Source of the DNA: Parasporobacterium sp.
GTDB taxonomy: Bacteria > Bacillota > Clostridia > Lachnospirales > Lachnospiraceae
Length of the DNA stretch: 64,000 nucleotides
Assembly (NCBI GenBank): GCA_017510065.1
Contig: JAFWOB010000160.1
Coordinates: 1 to 64,000 of the forward strand
Reading direction: 5' to 3'
The notes beneath the pieces were generated by a model that made no database searches, had not been told where the DNA came from, and saw nothing but the letters and a program-made list of their open reading frames with translations. The translations under genes and the position numbers were made by a program. Position 1 is the stretch's first letter. Each line of letters starts with the position of its first letter. Of the stretch, positions 1 to 7,765 are shown piece by piece.

Positions 1-57
1 ATCGGCTTTGTCGTGTGCATATACCTGAGCCGGAAAATAGTCAGGAAATTATACTGA
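1..57 (+). CDS. 3' end of an upstream membrane protein gene (partial)
   Basis: The first 18 codons are open and end in TGA at 55-57. The encoded tail (IGFVVCIYLSRKIVRKLY) is a hydrophobic stretch followed by a basic end, as at the cytoplasmic end of a last membrane helix. The next gene starts one base later, so the two are probably translationally coupled and may be related small membrane proteins. The family cannot be named from so short a piece. Confidence 0.5.
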   Translation: MGFVVCIYLSRKIVRKLY

Positions 58-58
58 A

Positions 59-385
59 ATGGAAACGGGACTTATCATTGGTGTTGCCCTGGAGATGGCT
101 GTGGGGATCCTCTGCATCGTATTGGGCCTGCTGATATGGATGAAACAGAAGGTCTCCTTACTGCATGAGTATCATTATCAGAGAGTCAAACCGGACGATA
201 TCCCGGCCTACTGCTCCCTGATAGGCATCGGGCTGATCATGATCGGGACTGGGATATGCCTTGCAGGGATCATTAACCTGCTGTTCCGGACACTCCTGTC
301 ACTTGTGGCATTAGGTTTGGGATTTCTGCTCGGGATCGCTGTCATGCGAAAGGCGCAGAAGAAATATAACGGCTCCTGGTTCTGA
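59..385 (+). CDS. small DUF3784-like integral membrane protein
   Basis: A 108-residue protein with three predicted membrane helices at about residues 5-27, 52-72 and 76-94, and a basic C-terminus (RKAQKKYNGSWF). Between helices one and two lies a polar loop with HEYHYQRVKPDDIPAYC. A short helix, an 'HxYHYxxVKxxD' loop and two more helices is the layout of DUF3784 proteins of Firmicutes, whose function is unknown. The start follows the preceding stop by one base, so expression is likely coupled. The name is by pattern recall, not by search. Confidence 0.65.
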   Translation: METGLIIGVALEMAVGILCIVLGLLIWMKQKVSLLHEYHYQRVKPDDIPAYCSLIGIGLIMIGTGICLAGIINLLFRTLLSLVALGLGFLLGIAVMRKAQKKYNGSWF

Positions 386-408
386 TCCTTACAGGAAGCA
401 GTAAGGAT
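385..408 (+). terminator. stem-loop after the first gene (weak terminator candidate)
   Basis: A perfect 8-bp inverted repeat, ATCCTTAC (385-392) with GTAAGGAT (401-408), begins inside the stop codon region of the small membrane protein. It is not followed by a T-run, so it may only be a stabilising 3' hairpin. Confidence 0.35.
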
Positions 409-546
409 ACTGCCGGCCATGGCTTTTCACAGAAAAAACATCCGCCGGATACAGTTTTTTCAGAATCTGTTAGTAAGATAATCATAAAACAAAGGCTCAT
501 ATATCCGGGCCTGTCATATAGAAAGCATAAAGCAACCCCTCTTTAG

Positions 547-586
547 AGCAAGAGCAGCATCCGGCGTGGTGCTGCTTTTGCTTTTC
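547..586 (+). terminator. rho-independent terminator
   Basis: AGCAAGAGCAGCA (547-559) pairs with TGCTGCTTTTGCT (570-582) with one G-U pair, followed by TTTTC. It lies in the 532-bp interval between the first membrane protein and the secreted hydrolase genes and most likely ends transcription from the left. Confidence 0.65.
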
Positions 587-778
587 GGGGATGCGCCAAT
601 AGTCCATGTTTTTTGTTCCTAACATGGCAAAGACGTTTCACAAAGCATTGATATACTTCCCCACAGTCTTGTGATCAACTTTGCTTTTGTTGGAGGAGAG
701 TGTTTCCGTAATGGCGCGAACGGAAATTACGTTGCAGACGTTGTCCATGCGGTTGTAGCCAGAAAAAACGAGTAGAAA
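587..778 (-). pseudogene. decayed fragment, possibly of a DUF4143-type AAA ATPase
   Basis: Read on the minus strand, 778 down to 587 gives a protein-like run containing SVRAITETLSSNKSKV, HKTVGKYINAL, an in-frame TGA, and then FAMLGTKNMDYWRIP. The pattern 'xxIxxxLxSNxxKVxxxTVxxYIxAL' resembles the winged-helix region of DUF4143 ATPases that precedes the 'YLSAL...F..Y' segment. There is no start codon, no upstream ATPase core and a stop in frame, so this is at most a relic. The rest of 386-917 shows no gene. Confidence 0.3.
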
Positions 779-917
779 AAAGAATTATAAACCAAATACG
801 TACTGAAACAGCAGAATACGAAACAAGACTTGTAGTCAGCAGTATGGAATGTTAAATACTGATCATCATCAAGAAACACGGAAGACCAGGAATACGGAAA
901 GAAGAGAGGAGAAACGA

Positions 918-2516
918 ATGAAGCACATTTGTAAAACATTGTTGGCGATTATGGGAATGCTTGTCATTACAGCTGGAATGGTTTTTGCCGGAGATCAGGA
1001 ACAGGTAGCAGAAGCAGATTCCGGACTGCAGGATCAGCAGGATTATCCTGAAACGGATGTTGCACCACAGGATCTGAAAGACTATCTCTGGAAAGTACCG
1101 GAAGGGGCGGACCCGGAGGATATGGTGAAGCTGGTCAGCAGGAATAATACGATTATTGAAGACCTGGAAACGTTTTTTACGGAAGAATCTTATAAAGAAT
1201 ATCAGAAAGCATTTGCCAAATTCAAACAAAACCGTAATACGGCGACTGCGGAAGATGCGAATGCAGTGGCCGATGTACTGGTTCAGGTAAAACCGCTGAC
1301 AGGAAACATCGTTTTGATCTGGGATGGTCAGACGATGCCGGTGGTTGATGGGGAAACCATCACAGAAGAAGGACTGGACAAAGGCGGCAGATTGTATTCC
1401 TACGGATATGACCCGCGGCTTATCAAAATGCTTGCGGAGGATCCGCAGACTGCGAAAGGCAATTTGATCATTCTGTGCAGAAATCACAGCGGTGATGCCG
1501 TTGAAGGCCATCCGGCAGCCATTGCATATCAGGCAATGGGATACAATGTGTTTATGCTTGCCATGCGGTCCGCACCATACAGTGTAGATGATGCTGCCAT
1601 GGATTTGCAGCGTGCCATCCGTCTGGTAAAGAAAGAGGCAGCAGAGAATCATTATGGCGGGCAGGATATGATCGCAGTTGCCAGCTGGGGTGGAGCAGGT
1701 ACCGCAGAGATGACAGTATTCTTTAATATGTTTGGCAATTTAACGCCGGCAGACGGGTACTGTTCTTCCTATGTTCCGGATGAAATAGATGCGATCAGTG
1801 CGGATTTTGATGTGGCAGTGATGATTTATTCGGCATTTAAGGTCCTGGATGAAGCACCGGAAGAAACGGATGGCTTTCAGGGGTATGTTGTGAAGAAAGA
1901 GATGGATAATCCCAGTCTTCCCGCATTTTATATTTGTACCGGAGATCTGGATAACACCGGAAGGTATGAAGATTCTCTCGCCTTGTATAATTTGATAAAA
2001 GATCAGACCGATTGTAAACTGACGGTTATGACAGGTGCAGGACATGGATTTGGGATCGGGCAGGAGAGCGCTGCACATATAACCGAAGAATGCAAGAATC
2101 TGCTTCCGGAGTCGGATGAATTCATGCAGTCCCATCTGGGATATTCTGTAACGGAAGATACCGATGCGGGAATGGAGGAAGTCGTGGTGGAAGATACGGA
2201 AACGGTAGAATCCGGAATAGAAGCCATTTACTTCCCGGATGCACCGGAAGAATTTGTGAAGGCAAAGGCCTTTTACGGGTATTATATCCTGATGGATACG
2301 GATGTAATCTTCGCACTGAACGAAGACGAAACCAGATTTGCTGTACAGTTTTACGGAATGGGCGGAAAAATGCCGACATTCATAATGGGAAATGTGTATT
2401 CGGATGGAACCGTTGAAGCGGACAGCAACTTTATAGGTCTGTATGGTGAGGATCTCCAGACCATGTATGAAGATGCACTGGAGGAAGAAGCGGACTGGGC
2501 TCCGATTACCAGATAA
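918..2516 (+). CDS. secreted alpha/beta-hydrolase-like protein lacking the expected nucleophile
   Basis: The ATG at 918 follows a purine-rich site (GAGGAG) and starts a clear signal peptide (MKHICKTLLAIMGMLVITAG, cleavage near VFA|GD). The 532-residue protein has a helical N-terminal part, an alpha/beta-hydrolase core and an acidic linker before a C-terminal domain of about 90 residues. It is a paralogue of the next gene: both share KxxxxIWDG, GGQDM, a FYICxGxxD segment and a GHGFG-type histidine. Where the neighbour has GWSGG, this protein has SWGGA, so glycine sits at the nucleophile position. It may be a pseudoenzyme or use another serine. Substrate unknown; exported or surface-located. 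Confidence 0.75.
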   Translation: MKHICKTLLAIMGMLVITAGMVFAGDQEQVAEADSGLQDQQDYPETDVAPQDLKDYLWKVPEGADPEDMVKLVSRNNTIIEDLETFFTEESYKEYQKAFAKFKQNRNTATAEDANAVADVLVQVKPLTGNIVLIWDGQTMPVVDGETITEEGLDKGGRLYSYGYDPRLIKMLAEDPQTAKGNLIILCRNHSGDAVEGHPAAIAYQAMGYNVFMLAMRSAPYSVDDAAMDLQRAIRLVKKEAAENHYGGQDMIAVASWGGAGTAEMTVFFNMFGNLTPADGYCSSYVPDEIDAISADFDVAVMIYSAFKVLDEAPEETDGFQGYVVKKEMDNPSLPAFYICTGDLDNTGRYEDSLALYNLIKDQTDCKLTVMTGAGHGFGIGQESAAHITEECKNLLPESDEFMQSHLGYSVTEDTDAGMEEVVVEDTETVESGIEAIYFPDAPEEFVKAKAFYGYYILMDTDVIFALNEDETRFAVQFYGMGGKMPTFIMGNVYSDGTVEADSNFIGLYGEDLQTMYEDALEEEADWAPITR

Positions 2517-2659
2517 TCAGATAACAGGCGGAAACGTATTATGCAGAATACAGGTTACGAATCTATATTACCAGATACGAAATACGGATTGTAGCAGCAT
2601 TTTATTAATGATAAAAAAGAACTGATTTCAATCAACAAATTTGAACAGGAGGTAATGCA

Positions 2660-4252
2660 ATGAAAAAGTTTGTAGCAATGGTATTAGGTCTTGCCGTGGC
2701 AGCCGCGATGGCGATCCCTGCTTTTGCAGGCGAGGTACAGACCACAGAAGAATTGCAGATTCCGGAATATGCCCAGACTGATTATGACCGGTTTATTACA
2801 GAAATTCCGGCAGATGCAGATCTGGAAACGATTATCAAACTGGAAAACAGGAACTTTAAAAACATTCAGGCTCTGAAGCCGATCATGGAAGAAGACTCTT
2901 ACAAAGCTTACAATAAAGCCGTCAACAACATGAAAAAGAAAGAGACGGTAGAAGCGGTGAACGCAGCGCTGGAAGCGCGCGCCAATTTGATTGAAGCAGA
3001 TTCCTTTGATGACCGGATCCTGATGATCTGGGATGGCGTGGAAATGCCCTGTGTAGACGGTGAGGAATTTACAGAAGAAGACATTGATACTTCACAGATG
3101 TTCGGCTATGGATTTGAGCCATTTGCCATTACCTATCTGGTGGAAGACCAAAGCCAGGCGAAAGGCAACATTATTGCAGTATCCGGCGGCGGTTATATGG
3201 TATGGTCCAACGGATCGGAAGGATATCCGGCTGCAGAAGTGTTCAATGATCTTGGATACAATTATTTCCTGCTGCAGAGGCGAGTAGCTCCTTATTCCAA
3301 AGAAGATGTATTTATGGATTATAACCGTTATGTGAAAGTGGTGAAAAACTATGTTATGGAGCATGATCTTGGCGGACAGGATATGTATGCAGCTTTAGGT
3401 TGGTCAGGTGGCGGCGGCACGATCATGGGTGGTTCTGTGAACTATCTGTACGGCTATCTGAATGCATCTGTTTATGATTCGGATTATGTTCCGGATGCGA
3501 TTGATGAAATTTCCGGCGATGTGGATGTGGAGCTGGTAATCTATGGCGCCAGCATGATTCTTTCCCAGGAAGACAACCATTATCTTCCGGCATTTTATAT
3601 CTGCGTCGGTTCGGAAGACGGTAATGGCCCTGTGACATCTACCGCCCTGCGGGATCAGGCGCTCGAATTGGGACTTCCTGCGGAATTATATATCGTGGAA
3701 GGTGCACCTCATGGTTTTGGTGTTGGCCTTCGTCCTGCAAACGGTGCTGTACCGGGTACAGAGCTCTGGCCGTATCAGGCAGATGAATTCATGCAGGCGA
3801 ATCGCGGATTCCAGACAAACAGATATTATCCGGCAGAGGATTATGTAGGACCTTCTGAGGCAGCTTATCATATTGATGTTCCGGCTTCGGGAGAGTCTAA
3901 GGAAGCGGCTGTGGAAGAGGCGGAAGAGGCCGAGAGTACAGAAGCTGAGGAGCCTATGGATACTGCCGGGGCAGAGGAAGAAGGAGTGGATATTCCGGAG
4001 CAGTATACATTAAAGAAAGTCTTTGATGGAACCTATGGATTTGGGGATGCGACGATTACCGCCGGTACTAACGAAGAACAGAATATCTTCTATCTGGCAT
4101 GGGAAGCCTTCGATGAACAGCAGGTGCTGGAAGGGACCTTGGAAGACGGGATTGTGAATGTCACTTATGACGAGACCGGCTTTATGACAGGTGATGCCCA
4201 GCTGATCTGGGACGATGCAGTAGCCAGTGCGCAAGAGTGGGCTGCAAGATAA
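2660..4252 (+). CDS. secreted alpha/beta hydrolase (esterase-like)
   Basis: A 530-residue protein with a strong AGGAGG site and a signal peptide ending near AFA|GE. Nucleophile elbow GWSGG, an Asp in FYICVGSED and the His in APHGFG give a plausible Ser-Asp-His triad in the order of esterase/lipase-like hydrolases. A Glu/Ala-rich linker (about residues 412-440, EEAEEAESTEAEE) leads to a C-terminal domain starting near FDGTYGFGDATI. It lies 143 bp after its paralogue in the same direction, so a tandem duplication is likely. The substrate cannot be told; the fold and secretion are well supported. Confidence 0.8.
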   Translation: MKKFVAMVLGLAVAAAMAIPAFAGEVQTTEELQIPEYAQTDYDRFITEIPADADLETIIKLENRNFKNIQALKPIMEEDSYKAYNKAVNNMKKKETVEAVNAALEARANLIEADSFDDRILMIWDGVEMPCVDGEEFTEEDIDTSQMFGYGFEPFAITYLVEDQSQAKGNIIAVSGGGYMVWSNGSEGYPAAEVFNDLGYNYFLLQRRVAPYSKEDVFMDYNRYVKVVKNYVMEHDLGGQDMYAALGWSGGGGTIMGGSVNYLYGYLNASVYDSDYVPDAIDEISGDVDVELVIYGASMILSQEDNHYLPAFYICVGSEDGNGPVTSTALRDQALELGLPAELYIVEGAPHGFGVGLRPANGAVPGTELWPYQADEFMQANRGFQTNRYYPAEDYVGPSEAAYHIDVPASGESKEAAVEEAEEAESTEAEEPMDTAGAEEEGVDIPEQYTLKKVFDGTYGFGDATITAGTNEEQNIFYLAWEAFDEQQVLEGTLEDGIVNVTYDETGFMTGDAQLIWDDAVASAQEWAAR

Positions 4253-4278
4253 TCCGAAAATAAAAAAACATAAGTGTT

Positions 4279-4316
4279 ACAAATGGCGATAGTGAATATG
4301 AGCTATCGCCATTTGT
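4279..4316. terminator. 14-bp perfect palindrome downstream of the hydrolase pair
   Basis: ACAAATGGCGATAG (4279-4292) and CTATCGCCATTTGT (4303-4316) are perfectly complementary around a 10-nt loop. On the minus strand the stem is followed after a short gap by a T-run (complement of 4264-4270). It sits between the convergent hydrolase and hypothetical genes, and a group IIC intron relic begins directly after it, as expected for introns that target terminator stems. Confidence 0.6.
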
Positions 4317-4318
4317 TA

Positions 4319-4415
4319 GTGTGACGGGTATGCGGGCAGTCTGTGGTGAAAGTCCGCAAGGGGCGTAGTTGCCGACGAACCCCAGAGCGATTCCCAAGGT
4401 TTGCACCGTTAATAC
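4319..4415 (+). mobile_element. 5' relic of a group IIC intron
   Basis: GTGTGACGGG at 4319-4328 matches the GUGYG 5' boundary of group II introns. It is followed by GGGCAGTCTGTGGTGAAAGT, GCAAGGGGCGTAGTTGCCGA, CGAACCCC and TTCCCAAGG, which resemble domain I of class C introns such as the Oceanobacillus one (GUGUG..C..GGCAUG..GCAGUCU..GUGAGAGUCC). No reverse transcriptase, domain V or 3' end follows: the next 100 bases belong to another gene. The position immediately 3' of a strong hairpin is the known target preference of group IIC introns. The exact right boundary is unclear. Recognition is from memory of the family, without a covariance-model search. Confidence 0.6.
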
Positions 4416-4422
4416 TGTCAGA

Positions 4423-4863
4423 TCATTGCTGTGCAGAATCAGGCCTTTGCTTTTTCAGGAAATCAATATACTGGTTTACTTGCTGGGTGACCTGGGACTG
4501 CATGAAATCAATATAGGTGTTTACCATAGCGATTTCCTCCGGCGTAAGGTCCTCTGTTCCGGAAAGACCGGACATTTTCACCGTGGTATTTTTTGCGTTT
4601 TGCATTTCGGCAAGCACTGTGAAAATGAGATACTGAGAGTTTTCATCAATATACATAACGGCATTCACTCCAGGTTTATGCCAGGAAGACATTCCTTCCT
4701 GCAGCTGCGCCTGATCACTGACCAGCTCCAGTAAAATGCCGGGCTGCGAGGCGGTTGAAAACGGCAATGGTTCTCCGAACAGATTATTCATGTTTTGCTT
4801 TGCCTGATCCAGTAAAGCAGAATTATCCTGCGGAATATGATATTTATATACGCAGGCAATCAT
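4423..4863 (-). CDS. hypothetical protein, possibly a truncated gene
   Basis: A 146-residue open frame without signal peptide or membrane segment and with no convincing ribosome binding site before the ATG at 4863. The sequence is mostly helical and Gln/Asn-rich, ending in MQSQVTQQVNQYIDFLKKQ. The middle contains HKPGVNAVMYIDENSQYLIF, a strand-like stretch. I recognise no family. The weak start and the neighbouring intron relic suggest that it could be the 3' remnant of a longer gene, but the frame itself is clean. Confidence 0.45.
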   Translation of the reverse strand: MIACVYKYHIPQDNSALLDQAKQNMNNLFGEPLPFSTASQPGILLELVSDQAQLQEGMSSWHKPGVNAVMYIDENSQYLIFTVLAEMQNAKNTTVKMSGLSGTEDLTPEEIAMVNTYIDFMQSQVTQQVNQYIDFLKKQRPDSAQQ

Positions 4864-4918
4864 TTTATTATCAGACAGATAATAATACTAATCTATCATT
4901 GTATGGAAATGTTATTTT

Positions 4919-5821
4919 TCAGGAGTATCTTTTCGGATGAATGTTCAGGATCACGATGGAAAGCAGGATCAATAAGATCCCTGCGATCTTCATGATATTG
5001 TGAGGCTCACCGAACACAGCCATGCCGATGATGCATCCGACCATTGGTTCGACAGCCACTAAAATAGCTGCTCTTGATGTTTCCATATGTCCCAATCCCC
5101 AGGTATAGAAAAAATACGGCAGCACCGTAGAGACGATCCCAATGCCGACACCCCACAGGATCAATACAGGGTCAGCCCGGAAAGATTCAATTATCTGATC
5201 TGGTTTTCCCAGGGGCAGAGCTGCCGCAAACGCAAACAGAAATGTCCAGAATGTCACCGTCATGGTGTCATATTTTTTTAAACCGATATTTCCGAAGATG
5301 GAATACAGGGCATAAAACAGGCCGGATGCAATGCCGGTCAGAATCACGAACGGTGGTATTGCATACGATCCGCCGATCAGACCAGCGACAAGAACACAAC
5401 CTGCGAAAGTCAGGACAAGAGCCAGAATCTTCTGAAACGTAATCTTCTCTTTAAATACAACTGCTGAGATCAGCATGACGAAAACCGGCGAAGTATAGAG
5501 CAGTACTACCGCAACGGATGCCTGACTGTTGATCATCGTATAAAAATAACAGGTATTGAACAGGACAATGCTGATAATACCGGTACAGGCAAAGATCCAG
5601 ATATCTATTAAGCGGATCCTGATCTTTGACCGGTCCTTTATAAGTACAGTGAGGGAAAACACAACGAAAGCGACGGTCATCCTGATCGCTGAGATCTGCA
5701 GCGCGTCAAGTCCGTGCTCGGAAAATGTTTTTATGAAAATATTGATCACGCCCCAGAGGATCCCTGCCAACAAAACAGAGGCAATGGGCTTTATTGTTTG
5801 AAGGCTTTTAACTGTTTGCAT
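4919..5821 (-). CDS. EamA/DMT-superfamily transporter (RhaT-like exporter)
   Basis: A 300-residue protein with ten hydrophobic segments and an internal two-fold repeat, the layout of EamA drug/metabolite transporters. Typical signatures are ILWGVINIFIKTF at the N-terminus, YTSPVFVMLISAVVFKEKIT at the end of the first half, and AAILVAVEPMVGCIIGMAVF with FGE in the second half. I prefer the ATG at 5821; a TTG at 5839 is the only in-frame extension and adds nothing conserved. It faces a truncated YciI gene across a palindromic intergenic region. Substrate unknown; probably export of a small metabolite across the cytoplasmic membrane. Confidence 0.88.
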   Translation of the reverse strand: MQTVKSLQTIKPIASVLLAGILWGVINIFIKTFSEHGLDALQISAIRMTVAFVVFSLTVLIKDRSKIRIRLIDIWIFACTGIISIVLFNTCYFYTMINSQASVAVVLLYTSPVFVMLISAVVFKEKITFQKILALVLTFAGCVLVAGLIGGSYAIPPFVILTGIASGLFYALYSIFGNIGLKKYDTMTVTFWTFLFAFAAALPLGKPDQIIESFRADPVLILWGVGIGIVSTVLPYFFYTWGLGHMETSRAAILVAVEPMVGCIIGMAVFGEPHNIMKIAGILLILLSIVILNIHPKRYS

Positions 5822-5924
5822 AAAATGACTGCAGAACAAAACTATACAGTAGTATTTGCGTTCCGGGCTATCAATAATCCTGTGTCAGATTATAGCCTGT
5901 TCTGAATGTATTTGCTACCCAAAA

Positions 5925-5976
5925 TGCGAAATTGTATTGCAATTTGATTTCGCATCATTTTATATTGAAATACAAT
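5925..5976. promoter_or_regulatory. overlapping inverted repeats, operator candidate
   Basis: In the divergent interval between the exporter and the yciI remnant, TGCGAAAT (5925-5932) pairs with ATTTCGCA (5947-5954), and ATTGTATT (5931-5938) pairs with AATACAAT (5969-5976). Two interlocked dyads in an AT-rich divergent promoter region are typical of a regulator binding site; no regulator gene is adjacent. Inference only. Confidence 0.35.
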
Positions 5977-6014
5977 GTATGTGAAATAATATCATAATGA
6001 AAGGAAGTGACAGC

Positions 6015-6188
6015 ATGCAGTTTTTGATCACAGCATATGATGGAAAGAACAAGTTGGAAAAACGGATGGAGGTTCGCCCGCGCCATATAGATAACATGGC
6101 CAGGATCAATGGAAAAGTGATCTGCGCGGGAGGACTGCTGGATGAAAAAGATATTTGTACAAAACTATGGAATAATACCAATGTTTAA
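6015..6188 (+). pseudogene. truncated YciI-family protein
   Basis: From the ATG at 6015 (good AGGAAGTG site) the frame gives MQFLITAYDGKNKLEKRMEV, then RPRHIDNM and GKVICAGGLLDEKD. This is the N-terminal half of a YCII-related protein, including the His of the 'RxxH' helix. Family members run to about 90-100 residues; here the frame changes character after LLDEKD and stops 11 residues later, with no trace of the usual C-terminal strand-helix. I read it as a decayed gene. The 198 bp up to the TRAP gene contain AT-rich sequence but no gene. Confidence 0.6.
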
Positions 6189-6386
6189 TGTATGAAATTG
6201 TGTACAAACAACAAAATTCATATATATATATCGGCAGTAATGTCAATTGCGCTGTATATATCTTTATGCTAATTTTTTAGTGAATAAAGTCATAAAAAAG
6301 ACCGATCTTTATGCAGTCTATATGATGCAAGCCGTTCTTTGGCAGGTCGTTCATTGTCGGGAGTTTTAAGAAACGGAGGCGATATT

Positions 6387-7697
6387 TTGAGCAATCTGAC
6401 TATTGCGCTTATCGGTGTAGGTATACTTTTAGTGCTGCTATTCATGGGCATGAACATCGGTATCTGTATGATGGCCGTGGGATTCTTCGGAGTCTGGTTT
6501 GTTCGCGGTCTTACGCCGGCGCTCACTCTTTTCCGCAATATCCCATTCACACAGGCGACAATGTATTCCTTTACAGTCATACCCCTATTTGTTCTAATGG
6601 GGAACCTGGCGTTCCACTCCGGCATGTCGGCCGGCCTCTATAAATGTGCACACTGCCTTCTGGGTGCGCGGCGAGGAGGCCTGGCTGCCGCAACAGTAGC
6701 CGCCTGTGCAGGGTTCTCCGCGATCTGCGGTTCTACCGCTGCTACTGCAGCTACCATGGGTGTTGTGGCACTTCCTGAGATGCGTGAACATGGGTATGAC
6801 GACGGACTGTCCTGCGGTTCCATTGCTGCGGGAGGTACCCTGGGAATCCTGATCCCTCCGAGTACTGGCTTTATCATTTATGGTATTGTTTCCGGCGAGT
6901 CCATCGGAGGATTGTTCGCTGCAGGCATCTTGCCCGGTATTATCCTGGCCATCTGCTATATTGCAGCGATCTCCATCGTTGTGCATATCCATCCTGACCG
7001 TGCGCCGGGCAAACTGCATTTTACTTTTAAAGAAAAAATGAAATCTTTGACAGGCGCCCTGCCGATCCTTGTCCTGTTCATCATCGTTATCGGCGGTATC
7101 TTCGGCGGATGGTTTACTGCCAACGAAGCATCTGCTGTCGGCGCTACACTTGCCCTGATCTATCTGATTGCAAGACGCAAGTTCACCTGGAAAGTGCTGG
7201 CCAGCTGCCTGCGTGATACGGTAAAGACTTCCGGTATGATCTTCCTGATCCTCATCGGTGCCTATGTATTCGGTGCATTCCTGACGATCACCCGTCTGCC
7301 CACCGTATTAGCAGAGTTTGTTAACGGACTGTCTGTCAGCAAATACATCATCCTGGCGATCATTATTGTGATCTATGCCGTCATGGGATGCCTCATGGAC
7401 TCTCTGGCCATGGTTATGCTGACAGTTCCGATCTTCCTTCCGATCATGACAGAACTGGGATTCAACGGCATCTGGTACGGCGTGCTTATGATCATGGTCA
7501 TGGAAATGGGCCTTATCACTCCGCCGGTTGGAATGAACGTATACATAGTGGCAGGTGTGGCAAAGGATGTTCCGCTACAAAAGATATTCCGTGGTGTTGC
7601 GCCAATGGTGCTTGGTATGTGTGTAGCGATCATCATTCTCTGCGCGATCCCGGATATCGCTCTGCTCCTGCCGAGGCTTCTCGGATATATCAGTTAA
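6387..7697 (+). CDS. dctM: TRAP transporter large permease (DctM-type)
   Basis: A 436-residue, very hydrophobic protein with about 12 helices of the DctM family. Recognisable segments are GMNIGICMMAVGFFGVW, CGSTAATAATMGVVALPEM, GILIPPSTGFIIYG, and the second-half LMDSLAMVMLTVPIFLPI and GLITPPVGMNVYIVAG. The start is a TTG at 6387, placed seven bases after GGAGG; an upstream TTG has no such site. It forms the channel of a Na+- or H+-coupled importer with the binding protein and small permease that follow. The order M-P-Q is less common than P-Q-M. Confidence 0.93.
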   Translation: MSNLTIALIGVGILLVLLFMGMNIGICMMAVGFFGVWFVRGLTPALTLFRNIPFTQATMYSFTVIPLFVLMGNLAFHSGMSAGLYKCAHCLLGARRGGLAAATVAACAGFSAICGSTAATAATMGVVALPEMREHGYDDGLSCGSIAAGGTLGILIPPSTGFIIYGIVSGESIGGLFAAGILPGIILAICYIAAISIVVHIHPDRAPGKLHFTFKEKMKSLTGALPILVLFIIVIGGIFGGWFTANEASAVGATLALIYLIARRKFTWKVLASCLRDTVKTSGMIFLILIGAYVFGAFLTITRLPTVLAEFVNGLSVSKYIILAIIIVIYAVMGCLMDSLAMVMLTVPIFLPIMTELGFNGIWYGVLMIMVMEMGLITPPVGMNVYIVAGVAKDVPLQKIFRGVAPMVLGMCVAIIILCAIPDIALLLPRLLGYIS

Positions 7698-7709
7698 CTA
7701 TGTGCATCA

Positions 7710-7735
7710 GCCTTGAGTTTGTGAATGCTTAAGGC
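7710..7735 (+). other. intercistronic stem-loop between dctM and dctP
   Basis: GCCTTGAG (7710-7717) can pair with CTTAAGGC (7728-7735) with one G-U. It is not followed by a clean T-run, so it looks like an mRNA-stabilising or partial-termination element before the abundant binding protein gene. Confidence 0.4.
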
Positions 7736-7765
7736 CAAAATTAATAAAAAATGGAGGATAACACA

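Noticed and set aside
4369-4734. A 121-codon plus-strand frame after the hydrolases
   Set aside because: It runs through the intron relic and opposite the 146-residue minus-strand frame; no start site or domain supports it.
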